Source: Limiplasma sp958448555 (GTDB lineage Bacteria; Bacillota; Clostridia; Christensenellales; Aristaeellaceae). From it: 64,000 nucleotides of DNA. The notes below the pieces were generated by a model that searched no databases, was not told where the DNA came from, and saw only the letters and a list, made by a program, of their open reading frames with translations. Location: assembly GCA_958448555.1 (NCBI GenBank), contig CAUDEL010000002.1, positions 41,570 through 105,569 of the forward strand, written 5' to 3'. A program made the translations under genes and the position numbers. Of the stretch, positions 34,801 to 42,942 are shown piece by piece; position 1 is the stretch's first letter, and every line of letters starts with the position of its first letter.

Positions 34801-36315
34801 GTGCTTGAGTTTCAGATCGAGGATCAACAGAGCTTTGCGAGCATCAAGGTAATCGGCTGCGGCGGGGCCGGCAACAACGCCATCAACCGCATGGTGGATG
34901 CAGGTCTCAAGGGCGTGGAGTTCATCGCCGTCAATACGGACCGGCAGGCGCTTGCCATGAGCAAGGCCAGCACGACCATCCAGATCGGCGAAAAGCTGAC
35001 CAAGGGCCTTGGCGCGGGCGCCGTGCCCGACGTGGGCCGCCGCGCCGCGGAGGAGAGCCGAGAGGAGATCGCCCAGGCGCTCAAGGGCGCGGATCTGGTG
35101 TTCGTCACCGCCGGCATGGGCGGCGGCACCGGGACCGGCGCGGCCCCGATTGTGGCCGAGATCGCCCGAGATCTCAACTGCCTGACCATTGCTGTGGTCA
35201 CCAAGCCCTTTGCCTTCGAGGGCAAGCAGCGCATGAAGAATGCCGAGATGGGCGTGATCGACCTCAAGCAGCGCGTGGACACACTGGTCGTCATCCCCAA
35301 CGACCGGCTTTTGCAGGTGGTCACCAAAGGCACGTCAATGCTGGAGGCCTTCCGCATCGCAGACGACGTGCTCCGCCAGGGCATCCAGGGCATCAGCGAC
35401 CTGATCGCCGTACCCGCGCTCATCAACCTCGATTTCGCCGACGTCAAGACCGTCATGGAGTCCGGCGGACTGGCCCATATGGGCATCGGTACCGGCAAGG
35501 GCGAAAACCGCATGGTGGAGGCGGCCAAGAACGCCATCCAGAGTCCGCTGCTGGAGACGAACATCGACGGCGCGCGCGCCGTGCTCATCAACATCACCGG
35601 CGGCGAGGACATGAGCATCATCGATATCAACGAGGCGGCCAACCTGGTCATGCAGGCGGCCGACAGCGAGGCCAACATCATCTTCGGTGCCGGTATCGAC
35701 GAGAACATGGACGACGAGGTTCGCATCACCGTCATCGCCACCGGGTTTGAAAAGACCCCCTTCCCCAAGAAGGAGGACGGTAAGAAGAAGAGCGGCTCGG
35801 ACCGCGACTGGACGCGCAGCTTCTCCGGCGGCGGCGCGGCCTATGACGCGGGCAGCCTGCGCGGGACGCCCCTGGTGCAGCAGGATTACCCCACCCCCTC
35901 CTATGAGGATATGAGCTTCAACATGCCCATGGACGAGGAGCGCAGCGGCGGCTTTGGCAGCTACATGGGCGGCGGAAGCGCCATCCCCACGCCGGCGGCC
36001 ATGCCGCAGATGGTTCAGAACGGACAGATGTACCAGTCCGGCTTCGGCCAGGGCTATCAGCCCCAGCAGCCCTACGGACAGATGGACTACGGCATGGGCC
36101 AGCCCGGCATGCAGTACCAGGGCGGCATGCAGCAGCCTCAGCAGCCTGGCATGCAGCAGATGGAATACGGGCAGCAGTATCAGGGCGGCATGCAGCAGCC
36201 CGTGGGCCAGCCGGATGCCAAGGCGTCGCAGCCCGAGCCCGCGCCGCAGCCCAGCACCGTTGAACGCGATGATCTGGGCGTGCCGGCCTTCCTGCGCCGT
36301 CCAAGCCGCAAGTGA
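34801..36315 (+). CDS. ftsZ: cell-division GTPase FtsZ with long Gln/Met-rich linker
   Basis: 504 residues from GTG 34801 (GGGGG upstream). The tubulin-fold core (1-320) has 'GCGGAGNNAINRM', the tubulin signature 'GGGTGTGAAP' and T7-loop 'NLDFADVKTVM'. Residues about 330-490 are a low-complexity linker, first Gly/Ser-rich, then Gln-, Met-, Tyr- and Gly-rich with the phrase 'QYQGGMQQP' twice. The C-terminal peptide 'DDLGVPAFLRR' binds FtsA and other partners. The linker is much longer than the roughly 50 residues of Bacillus FtsZ. Confidence 0.97.
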   Translation: MLEFQIEDQQSFASIKVIGCGGAGNNAINRMVDAGLKGVEFIAVNTDRQALAMSKASTTIQIGEKLTKGLGAGAVPDVGRRAAEESREEIAQALKGADLVFVTAGMGGGTGTGAAPIVAEIARDLNCLTIAVVTKPFAFEGKQRMKNAEMGVIDLKQRVDTLVVIPNDRLLQVVTKGTSMLEAFRIADDVLRQGIQGISDLIAVPALINLDFADVKTVMESGGLAHMGIGTGKGENRMVEAAKNAIQSPLLETNIDGARAVLINITGGEDMSIIDINEAANLVMQAADSEANIIFGAGIDENMDDEVRITVIATGFEKTPFPKKEDGKKKSGSDRDWTRSFSGGGAAYDAGSLRGTPLVQQDYPTPSYEDMSFNMPMDEERSGGFGSYMGGGSAIPTPAAMPQMVQNGQMYQSGFGQGYQPQQPYGQMDYGMGQPGMQYQGGMQQPQQPGMQQMEYGQQYQGGMQQPVGQPDAKASQPEPAPQPSTVERDDLGVPAFLRRPSRK

Positions 36316-36321
36316 CGCAAT

Positions 36322-36353
36322 GCCCCGCGCTCCCTTGGGAGGCGGGGCTTTTT
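36322..36353 (+). terminator. intrinsic terminator after ftsZ
   Basis: GCCCCGC (36322-36328) pairs with GCGGGGC (36342-36348), with an inner CTCC/GGAG stem, followed by TTTTT. Confidence 0.88.
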
Positions 36354-36372
36354 GCGCCCATAAACCCGCCTG

Positions 36373-36401
36373 TTGCGAAAACGTCCTTTTTGTTGTATAC
36401 T
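36373..36401 (+). promoter_or_regulatory. promoter of darA-holB-ricT
   Basis: TTGCGA (36373-36378), 17 bp, TATACT (36396-36401), 20 bases after the ftsZ terminator. Confidence 0.72.
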
Positions 36402-36440
36402 AAATACGGGACAACAAGACCGATGGGGAGGGATAGGTGT

Positions 36441-36770
36441 ATGAAGTTAATCATCGCTATCGTACAGGACGAGGACGCTTCCCGTCTGATTAGCCAGCTG
36501 ATGAACGACGGCTTCGGCGTTACCAAGCTGGCCACCACCGGCGGCTTCCTTCGCGCGGGCAACACCACGTTGCTGGTGGGTGTGGATGACGACCGTTTCC
36601 AGGCCGCGATGGACGTGATCGAAAAGGTGTGCAAGAGCCGCAAGCAGATCGCGCCCTCTCCCGCCTCCATGGTGGGCATGCCCGGTTCCTACACGCCTTA
36701 TCCCATTGAAGTGGTCGTGGGCGGAGCCACCATCTTCGTGCTCACGGTGGATCAGTTCATCAAGCTCTGA
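36441..36770 (+). CDS. darA: cyclic-di-AMP receptor DarA (PstA/YaaQ family)
   Basis: 109 residues; ATG 36441. The PII-like YaaQ family is recognised from 'MKLIIAIVQDEDASRLISQL', then 'FGVTKLATTGGFLRAGNTTL' and the C-terminal 'EVVVGGATIFVLTVDQF'. Trimeric homologues bind c-di-AMP between subunits; the downstream target is not known. It heads an operon with holB and ricT, a simplified form of the Bacillus tmk-darA-yaaR-holB-ricT order. Confidence 0.94.
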   Translation: MKLIIAIVQDEDASRLISQLMNDGFGVTKLATTGGFLRAGNTTLLVGVDDDRFQAAMDVIEKVCKSRKQIAPSPASMVGMPGSYTPYPIEVVVGGATIFVLTVDQFIKL

Positions 36771-36789
36771 CCCCAGGAAAGGAACCGCA

Positions 36790-37809
36790 TTGACACAGAT
36801 TGCATCCACGGCGCTGCCGCCCGTGTTCCCCTTCCGTGAAGGGTTCAACGCGGGCGCCGGCGTGGTGGCGAACCAGTTTATCCACCGGCAAATGGTACAT
36901 GCATATCTGCTGACGGGCGCGCGCGGCCTTGGCAAGCGGACCCTTGCCAGGACGCTGGCCAGCGCCTTGTTTTGTACGTCCGAAAACAGGCCCTGCGGGA
37001 CCTGCGCAGCCTGCCGTCGCGTCCTGGACGGCAATGAGCCGGACGTGCTGACCCTCTTTGCCGACGACGGCAAACAGATTGGCGTGGACCGCGTGCGCGA
37101 GGTCATCCAGAAGACCAGCCAGCATGCCTTTGGCGACGGCTGGCGCGTGGTGATGATCGAGCCGGTGGAGAAGATGACCCTACAGGCACAGAATTGCCTG
37201 CTTAAGTCGCTGGAAGAGCCGGTGGCCCGGGTGGTTTTTCTTTTGATGACGCATGAGCTGACGGCAACGCTGGGTACCATCGCTTCCCGCTGCGTGCGCG
37301 TCAAGCTCACGCCGTGGCCGGACGGTGTGCTGGAGGCTGCGCTTCTCAGGGCCGGCTATCCGCCGGATCGCATCGCCGCCGTCCTTGCGCGCAGCGGCGG
37401 CAACATCGGCCGGGCGCTGGCCCTTTTGGAGGAGGACAGCGGAGACGAGCGCGAATTCGTGGCCGCCGCGCTGGCCGTTTCGGACGATGCCGCGGCCGTG
37501 GGGCTGAGCACCCGCCTCAAGGACGGCAGGGATGCCGCCGACGGATATCTCAACGCGCTTGAACAGGCAATCTACCAGGCCCTGCTGGTTCGTACGGGCC
37601 GGCTGGAGGAGGCCGCGCTCAAGGATTACCCGCCCCTGTGGCGGGAGGCTGCGCGCCGTGCGCCCGTGAGCGACCTCAACGGGCTTTTGACCGCCGTATT
37701 CGACGCCCGGCGCCTCAGGGCAGGACAGGTCAACTGGCAGTCCAACATCGATCATCTCATGATGAGGCTATTGGAGGAGTATACCAAATGGCGACAGTCG
37801 TTGGCGTAA
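36790..37809 (+). CDS. holB: DNA polymerase III delta-prime subunit
   Basis: 339 residues from TTG 36790 after AAAGGA. Clamp-loader features: 'AYLLTGARGLGKRTLARTLA' (P-loop variant GxxxxGKR), a zinc module (Cys in 'FCTSENRPCGTCAACRRV'), 'LLKSLEEP' and the sensor 'SRC' motif in 'IASRCVRV'. The P-loop Thr/Ser is replaced by Arg after GK, so ATP binding may be lost, as in many delta-prime subunits. It is part of the machine that loads the sliding clamp. The 3' end overlaps ricT by 22 bases. Confidence 0.9.
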   Translation: MTQIASTALPPVFPFREGFNAGAGVVANQFIHRQMVHAYLLTGARGLGKRTLARTLASALFCTSENRPCGTCAACRRVLDGNEPDVLTLFADDGKQIGVDRVREVIQKTSQHAFGDGWRVVMIEPVEKMTLQAQNCLLKSLEEPVARVVFLLMTHELTATLGTIASRCVRVKLTPWPDGVLEAALLRAGYPPDRIAAVLARSGGNIGRALALLEEDSGDEREFVAAALAVSDDAAAVGLSTRLKDGRDAADGYLNALEQAIYQALLVRTGRLEEAALKDYPPLWREAARRAPVSDLNGLLTAVFDARRLRAGQVNWQSNIDHLMMRLLEEYTKWRQSLA

Positions 37810-38855
37810 GGTTTAAAAATGCTGGAAAGCTGTACTATTTTGACCCCGGCAGGCTCTGGCCCGCCGCGGGCAGCTATGTGGTGGTGGAGACCGCGCGGGG
37901 CGTGGAATATGGTCAGGTCATCACCGGCGTGCGGCAGGTGGATGACGATCTCATCGCCTCGCCGCTCAAGCAGGTCATCCGTCTGGCCACGCAGGCGGAC
38001 GCGCGGCATGCTGAGGAAAACGAGCTGTTTGAAAAGGAGGCCTACCGCATCTGCCAGCACAAGATCGAGGAACACAAGCTGGACATGAAGCTGGTGGGCG
38101 TGGAGCAGACCTTTGACAACGCCAAGATTCTCTTTTATTTTACCGCCAACGGCCGCGTGGACTTTCGCTCCTTGGTCAAGGACCTGGCCTCGGTATTCCA
38201 TACGCGCATCGAGCTCAGGCAAATCGGCGTGCGCGACGAGGCCAAGATGCTGGGCGGCCTGGGGCCGTGCGGCCGGCCCATCTGCTGCGGCGCGTTCCTG
38301 GGCGACTTTCAGCCCGTGAGCATCAAGATGGCCAAGGAGCAGAACCTCTCCCTGAATCCCACGAAGATTTCGGGCGTGTGCGGCAGGCTGATGTGCTGCC
38401 TCAAATTTGAGCAGGACCATTACGAGAGCACGCGCAAGCGCATGCCCAAGACGGGCAAGGAAGTGGAGACGCCCGAGGGCGCGGGCACGGTGACGGAGCT
38501 CAACGTGCTCAAGGAAACGGTGACCGTGCGCCTGAGCAAGGGCGATTCTGTGGAGTTTAAGACCTTCCCGCTCACGGAGATCAAATGGGCCAAGCCTGCC
38601 CCTCAGGTTGCGCCTGAGAGCCGCGCTTTGGAGGGCAAGGGGCAGGAGAGCGGCCGCGGCGCTCGCGGACAGGGCCGGCGCAGCCGCCAGAACCGGCCGT
38701 TGCTGGCCACCGATCCCACGGGGCCCGCGCCGGTCGCCTCGCAGAAGGAGGACGAGCCCCTCCCGCAGGAGGAGCAGCAGCAGGACGCTGGGGACTCCGG
38801 CGGCTGGCTCAAGGCGGTGGAGGATGCGCTCAAAGCCGCCCGTGAAAAGGAATGA
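37788..38855 (+). CDS. ricT: RicT (PSP1/YaaT family) RNA-maturation and development factor
   Basis: 355 residues. ATG 37788 lies inside holB and follows GGAGG. The PSP1 domain (1-270) shows 'VEYGQVITGVRQV', 'ANGRVDFRSLVKDLA', and the cysteine motifs 'GPCGRPICC' and 'SGVCGRLMCCLKFE', which in the Bacillus RicAFT (Y-) complex help bind a [4Fe-4S] cluster. That complex assists RNase Y cleavage and influences competence, biofilm and sporulation. Residues 275-355 are an extra Arg/Gln/Glu-rich tail without recognised function. Confidence 0.93.
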   Translation: MATVVGVRFKNAGKLYYFDPGRLWPAAGSYVVVETARGVEYGQVITGVRQVDDDLIASPLKQVIRLATQADARHAEENELFEKEAYRICQHKIEEHKLDMKLVGVEQTFDNAKILFYFTANGRVDFRSLVKDLASVFHTRIELRQIGVRDEAKMLGGLGPCGRPICCGAFLGDFQPVSIKMAKEQNLSLNPTKISGVCGRLMCCLKFEQDHYESTRKRMPKTGKEVETPEGAGTVTELNVLKETVTVRLSKGDSVEFKTFPLTEIKWAKPAPQVAPESRALEGKGQESGRGARGQGRRSRQNRPLLATDPTGPAPVASQKEDEPLPQEEQQQDAGDSGGWLKAVEDALKAAREKE

Positions 38856-38880
38856 CGCCTTTCCAGAACGTAACAAATAC

Positions 38881-38909
38881 TTGCAATCGGACCGTATTCG
38901 TGATATGAT
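38881..38909 (+). promoter_or_regulatory. promoter of the ferredoxin gene
   Basis: TTGCAA (38881-38886), 17 bp, TATGAT (38904-38909), 63 bases before the ATG. Confidence 0.75.
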
Positions 38910-38971
38910 GTGTCCGAGCGAAAGCCGCTGTCCGGCTTGCGCCATTGCGATACCGGGAGGTGAAACAAATC

Positions 38972-39142
38972 ATGGCATACCAGATTTCCGACGATTGCAT
39001 CAGCTGCGGCGCTTGCCAGGCTGAGTGCCCCGTGGACGCTATTTCCGAGGGCGATGGCAAGTACGTAATCGACGCCGACAAGTGCATCGAGTGCGGCGCT
39101 TGCGCCGGCACCTGCCCCGTGGGTGCCCCCGCTCAGGCGTGA
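38972..39142 (+). CDS. 2[4Fe-4S] ferredoxin, clostridial type
   Basis: 56 residues; ATG after GGGAGGTG. Two CxxCxxCxxxC clusters: Cys9, 12, 15, 19 ('CISCGACQAECP') and Cys38, 41, 44, 48 ('CIECGACAGTCP'). This is the small low-potential electron carrier of anaerobes, used with hydrogenases and pyruvate:ferredoxin oxidoreductase. It stands alone with its own promoter and terminator, in line with high expression. Confidence 0.97.
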   Translation: MAYQISDDCISCGACQAECPVDAISEGDGKYVIDADKCIECGACAGTCPVGAPAQA

Positions 39143-39161
39143 TTCCCGTATTCAGGCAAAG

Positions 39162-39199
39162 AACAGAACAGCGCGCCGGGAGCGCGGTGTTCTGTTTTT
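39162..39199 (+). terminator. intrinsic terminator after the ferredoxin gene
   Basis: AACAGAACA (39162-39170) pairs with TGTTCTGTT (39188-39196), with a GC inner stem, ending in TTTTT. Confidence 0.85.
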
Positions 39200-39223
39200 C
39201 ATTTTCGCAGGAGGATGTGTGCG

Positions 39224-39652
39224 GTGATGGAGGCTGCGCGGCGCGAGGAGATTCTGCGGCGCTGGTTTGAAATGTGGCTGATCGGAAAAGACCTGGGAAT
39301 CGCGCAGATCTTTTCGCCGGATGCCTATTATGTGGAAAGCTGGGGCCCGGCCTATCGGGGCGTGGAGTCCATCCGTCAGTGGTTTGAGGAGTGGAACACC
39401 CGCGGAAAGGTCGTATCGTGGCCCATCGAGCGGTTTTTTCACGAGAGCGGCCACACGGTGGCGCAATGGGCGTTTAGGGCGGAGATGAACGACGGAACGG
39501 TTGAGGCGTTTGACGGCATGTCGCTGGTGGAGTGGAATGAGGAGGGACAGATCCGCTTTCTCAAGGAATTCGGCTGCAACACCGCCAACTATGATCCCTA
39601 TGAGAACGGGCCGACTCCGCATTTTCGAAACGAAAAGCCAAAGTGGTTCTGA
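39224..39652 (+). CDS. NTF2-like/SnoaL-fold protein
   Basis: 142 residues from GTG 39224, nine bases after AGGAGG (39209-39214); the ATG at 39215 abuts that site and is too close. The pattern 'ILRRWFEMWLIGKDLGIAQI', 'WGPAYRGVESIRQWFEEWN' and 'DGMSLVEWNEEGQI' fits the SnoaL/NTF2 cone fold, which hosts isomerases, hydrolases and many uncharacterised small-molecule binders. No specific function can be assigned. It is flanked by terminators on both sides, so it is monocistronic or served by read-through. Confidence 0.8.
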   Translation: MMEAARREEILRRWFEMWLIGKDLGIAQIFSPDAYYVESWGPAYRGVESIRQWFEEWNTRGKVVSWPIERFFHESGHTVAQWAFRAEMNDGTVEAFDGMSLVEWNEEGQIRFLKEFGCNTANYDPYENGPTPHFRNEKPKWF

Positions 39653-39683
39653 GAGGGAAAGCCAGGTCGATATCCCTCTTTAG

Positions 39684-39709
39684 GGCCCCTGGAAGCTCCC
39701 GGGGCCTTT
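39684..39709 (+). terminator. hairpin after the NTF2-like gene
   Basis: GGCCCC (39684-39689) pairs with GGGGCC (39701-39706), followed by TTT and A-rich sequence. It is weaker than the second hairpin downstream. Confidence 0.5.
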
Positions 39710-39766
39710 CAAAATCGGACGCAGACGTCGGGAAGGTCCGCATGGTGAACTTTTTCGACACGCCTG

Positions 39767-39807
39767 ACGGCCCGCCTCCCGATGCCGGGAGGCGGGCCGT
39801 TCATTTT
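39767..39807 (+). terminator. long perfect hairpin between convergent genes
   Basis: ACGGCCCGCCTCCCG (39767-39781) and CGGGAGGCGGGCCGT (39786-39800) form a 15-bp stem with an ATGC loop, then TCATTTT. A CTTTTTCGACA motif sits 7 bases upstream of the stem, as at 20131. Confidence 0.78.
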
Positions 39808-40438
39808 ACGGGACCAGCAGGCGGCTGAGTTCCGCCATGCTCTTTACGCGAAGCTCAGCGCGCAGGTCGGGATAAAAACCGTCGGGATCAAAGAGGATGC
39901 CGCGTATGCCGGCGTTATGTCCGGCCTGGATGTCGATGTCGCGGTCGCCCACCATGGCCGCCTGCGAGGGGTTGATGCCGTTTCGCTCCATCAGTGCCCT
40001 CAGCGCATCCGGGGCGGGCTTGTGCGGGAAGCCGTCCTCGCTGGTTACCGCATCCTCAAAGAGCGGCCACAGGCCGTCCTGCGTGAGCTGCCCGATTGCG
40101 CGCCGGTCGCGGTGGGTATAGAGATAATGGCGTATCCCGGCGCCCTGCAACGTCCGCAGACATTCGCCAAGGCCCGCGTAGGGCTTGAAATGGCCCTCCC
40201 GGGCATGATGACGGGCAAAAACCTCCATCACGTGCGCAACCTCCAGCCCGCCGGCCTGCGCACAGTGCTCTGCCGCATGGAACACCGATACCTTGAGCAG
40301 CGACAGGGCCTGCCGGGGCGTGAGCGCAGGGGCATACCCCACTTCCGCCAGCGTCAAGAGAAAGGCGCGGGTTATGTTGGGGTAGGAGTCGTAAAGCGTT
40401 CCGTCAAAATCCCAGAACAGATGTCGGACGGGTTTCAT
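39806..40438 (-). CDS. HAD-superfamily phosphatase (HAD-IA)
   Basis: 210 residues. Motif I 'WDFDGTLYDS' with Asp10 and Asp12, a motif II 'YTHR' Thr, motif III Lys in 'FPHKPAPDALR' and motif IV 'GDRDIDIQAGHNAG'. The layout resembles phosphoglycolate- and beta-phosphoglucomutase-type phosphatases; the substrate is not known. Its ATG overlaps the stop of the CBS-domain gene upstream (ATGA), so the two are translationally coupled. Confidence 0.9.
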   Translation of the reverse strand: MKPVRHLFWDFDGTLYDSYPNITRAFLLTLAEVGYAPALTPRQALSLLKVSVFHAAEHCAQAGGLEVAHVMEVFARHHAREGHFKPYAGLGECLRTLQGAGIRHYLYTHRDRRAIGQLTQDGLWPLFEDAVTSEDGFPHKPAPDALRALMERNGINPSQAAMVGDRDIDIQAGHNAGIRGILFDPDGFYPDLRAELRVKSMAELSRLLVP

Positions 40439-41823
40439 TGCGCGCCCCGTTCCTCTGTCTGCGCGCCGTCCCCGGCCTGCGCCTTCTCGTCCTCCCCGGC
40501 CTCCGGCTCGGACGCAACCTTGCTTACCAGAGCCTTCTCCACGCGGTGGTCCACGATGCTCTCCACCTGGATATGCAGCCCGTGCATCGTCACCTCGGGC
40601 GTGCTCCCGTCCTCGGGGATGCTGTCAAAGGAGCTGAACACCATGCCGCTCAGCGTATCGTATTCCTCATCCAGCGGCAGCTCCACCTCCAGCGCCTCGG
40701 CCAGCGTGTCAAGCTCCACCGTGCCGGTCACGCGCCAGAGATTGTCGCCCAGCTTTTCGATCTCGGCGTCCTCGCTGGGGTCAAATTCATCGTAGATGTT
40801 GCCCACGATTTCTTCCAGCAGGTCTTCCATCGTCACGATGCCGCTCATGCCGCCATACTCGTCCACAACGACGGCCAGATGCGTCTTTTGCTTTTGCATG
40901 TTGCTCAGCAGCGTATCGGCGGACACGGTTTCGGGCACCAGATAGGCCGGCCGCAGCAGCTCGCGTATGGGCTTGGGCGATTCGAGCTGAGCGTTGAGAA
41001 GAAATTCGCGCGTGCTGAGCACGCCGATGATATCGTCAATGTCGCTGTCATACACCGGAAAGCGGCTCAGGCCGCTTTCGCGGATGATGCGCAGGATATT
41101 CTCGTGGCTTTCCTCCACGTGCAGGGCCACCACGTCCATGCGGTGGACCATCACGTCGGCAGCGGTGGTGTTGTTGAATTCAAAGATGTTCTCGATCATG
41201 TTGCGCTCGTCCTGCTCGATGGTGCCGTTCTCGCTGCCGATGTCCACCATCATGCGGATCTCCTCCTCGGTGACCTCCTCGGAGGAATCCCCGGGGTTGA
41301 TGCCAAAGAGGCGCAGTACGCCGTTGGTTGAAACGGTGAGCAGCCATACGAGGGGCTTGAAGAACTGCGACATGCCGCGGATGACCGGGCAGGCGAAGCG
41401 GGCGATGCGCTCCGGGTCCTTCAGCGCAATACGCTTGGGCACCAGCTCGCCCAGAACGATCATGAAATAGCTCAGAATCAGCGTGATGAGCACCACGCAG
41501 ACGGTATGCAGCACGGCGGGGGAAAGCAGGGTGAAGCCGATGGCCGTCAGGGCGCCCGAAAGGACGGAGGCGAAGCTGTCGGCCGCAAAGGCGCTGGCCA
41601 GGAAGCCGCTGAGCGTGATGCACACCTGAATGGTAGACAAAAACCGCGTGGGCGATTCGATCATGCGCAGCATCAGCGCCGCCTTTTTGTCGCCATCCTC
41701 GGCCTGCTTGCGGACTCTGTTTTCATTGAGCGATACCACCGCTGTTTCGGTGGAGGCGAAAAACGCATTGATGAGAATCAGGAGAAGCTGAAACAGAAGC
41801 TGACTGCCTATGGGGTCGTCCAA
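40435..41823 (-). CDS. CNNM/CorC-type membrane protein with CBS pair (hemolysin C family)
   Basis: 462 residues from a TTG at 41823, seven bases after AAGGAGG. A DUF21 domain with about four membrane helices (1-185) is followed by two CBS domains (about 205-325: 'MVHRMDVVALHVEESHE', 'FPVYDSDIDDIIGVLSTRE', 'VVDEYGGMSGIVTMEDLLEE') and a CorC/HlyC domain (345-430). An acidic tail ends the protein. Homologues are Mg2+ or Co2+ exporters; the hemolysin name is historical. It is co-expressed with the HAD gene. Confidence 0.9.
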   Translation of the reverse strand: MDDPIGSQLLFQLLLILINAFFASTETAVVSLNENRVRKQAEDGDKKAALMLRMIESPTRFLSTIQVCITLSGFLASAFAADSFASVLSGALTAIGFTLLSPAVLHTVCVVLITLILSYFMIVLGELVPKRIALKDPERIARFACPVIRGMSQFFKPLVWLLTVSTNGVLRLFGINPGDSSEEVTEEEIRMMVDIGSENGTIEQDERNMIENIFEFNNTTAADVMVHRMDVVALHVEESHENILRIIRESGLSRFPVYDSDIDDIIGVLSTREFLLNAQLESPKPIRELLRPAYLVPETVSADTLLSNMQKQKTHLAVVVDEYGGMSGIVTMEDLLEEIVGNIYDEFDPSEDAEIEKLGDNLWRVTGTVELDTLAEALEVELPLDEEYDTLSGMVFSSFDSIPEDGSTPEVTMHGLHIQVESIVDHRVEKALVSKVASEPEAGEDEKAQAGDGAQTEERGAQ

Positions 41824-41868
41824 GAGAATACCTCCTTAAGAATTTGCGGTCGCGCCGCATAATACAGC

Positions 41869-41897
41869 ATTATAGCATAAAACAGCCGCTTATGCAT
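41869..41897 (-). promoter_or_regulatory. promoter of the CBS-protein/HAD unit
   Basis: On the minus strand ATGCAT (41897-41892), 17 bp, TATAAT (41874-41869), about 45 bases before the TTG start. Confidence 0.55.
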
Positions 41898-41937
41898 CCA
41901 TATTTTGTGTAAAATTCCGTCGGACGGGGACTAGGGC

Positions 41938-42924
41938 CTAGAGGGTCAGTTCGTCGATCCGGCGAAGCTCCTCGTCGCTGAATCCCGGCGCATCCGTCAC
42001 CGCGCAGTTGCGCACAATCTGCTCGGGCTTGCTCGCGCCGATGAGCAGGCTGGTTACCTGCGGCTGGCGAAGCACCCAGCTCAGCGCCATCTCGGCCAGG
42101 GTCTGCCCGCGCCCGGCCGCAATTTCGTTGAGGGCGCGGACTTTGTCCAACAGATCTTCGGTCAGCATCTCGGGCTTCAGGTAACGGGGATCATGCCCCG
42201 CGCGGCTGTCGGCGGGGATCCCGGCGAGGTATTTATCGGTCAATACCCCGCCGCGCAGCGGCGAAAAGGCGATACAGCCCACGCCCTCGCGGGCGAGGGT
42301 GTCAAACAGGCCCTCCTCCGCCCCGCGCGCCAGGAGGCTGTAGCGCGGCTGATGGATGAGCAGATGGGTCCCCATCTCCTTTAAAACGCGCACGGCCTCG
42401 GCGGTCTGGGCGGCGTCGTAGTTGGACACGCCCACGTAGAGCGCCTTGCCGCTTTTGACGATGTCATGAAGCGCGCCCATGGTTTCCTCCAGGGGCGTCT
42501 GGGGGTCGGGGCGGTGATGATAGAAAATATCCACGTACTCCAGACCCATGCGTCTGAGGCTCTGGTCCAGGCTGGCCATCAGGTATTTCCGGCTGCCCCA
42601 GTTGCCGTAGGGGCCCGGCCACATGTCCCAGCCGGCCTTGGTGGAAATAATCAGCTCATCGCGATGGGGCCGCCAGTCGCGGCGCATATGCTCGCCGAAG
42701 TTGCGCTCGGCCTCGCCGTAGGGCGGGCCATAGTTGTTGGCCAGGTCAAAATGCGTGATTCCATGGTCAAACGCCGTGCGAAGCAGCGCCTGCTGGTCCC
42801 TCAGGGGGGTGATGTCCCCGAAGTTGTGCCACAGGCCCAGGGAGATCAGGGGGAGCTTCAGGCCGCTAAGGCCGCAGCGCCGATAGGGCATACGTTCATA
42901 GCGCGCCGGGTCGGGCTGATACAT
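41938..42924 (-). CDS. aldo/keto reductase (YghZ/Gpr type)
   Basis: 328 residues; AGGAGG is 8 bases from the ATG. The catalytic tetrad region is visible: Asp60 and Tyr65 in 'HFDLANNYGPPYG', Lys96 in 'STKAGWDMW', and the His in 'DIFYHHRPD'. 'GWDMWPGPYGNWGSRKYL' is characteristic of the YghZ (L-glyceraldehyde-3-phosphate reductase) subgroup, which reduces methylglyoxal and related aldehydes with NADPH. The gene follows the DUF308 gene by 18 bases. Confidence 0.92.
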   Translation of the reverse strand: MYQPDPARYERMPYRRCGLSGLKLPLISLGLWHNFGDITPLRDQQALLRTAFDHGITHFDLANNYGPPYGEAERNFGEHMRRDWRPHRDELIISTKAGWDMWPGPYGNWGSRKYLMASLDQSLRRMGLEYVDIFYHHRPDPQTPLEETMGALHDIVKSGKALYVGVSNYDAAQTAEAVRVLKEMGTHLLIHQPRYSLLARGAEEGLFDTLAREGVGCIAFSPLRGGVLTDKYLAGIPADSRAGHDPRYLKPEMLTEDLLDKVRALNEIAAGRGQTLAEMALSWVLRQPQVTSLLIGASKPEQIVRNCAVTDAPGFSDEELRRIDELTL

Positions 42925-42942
42925 CCGGGACGCCTCCTGTGA

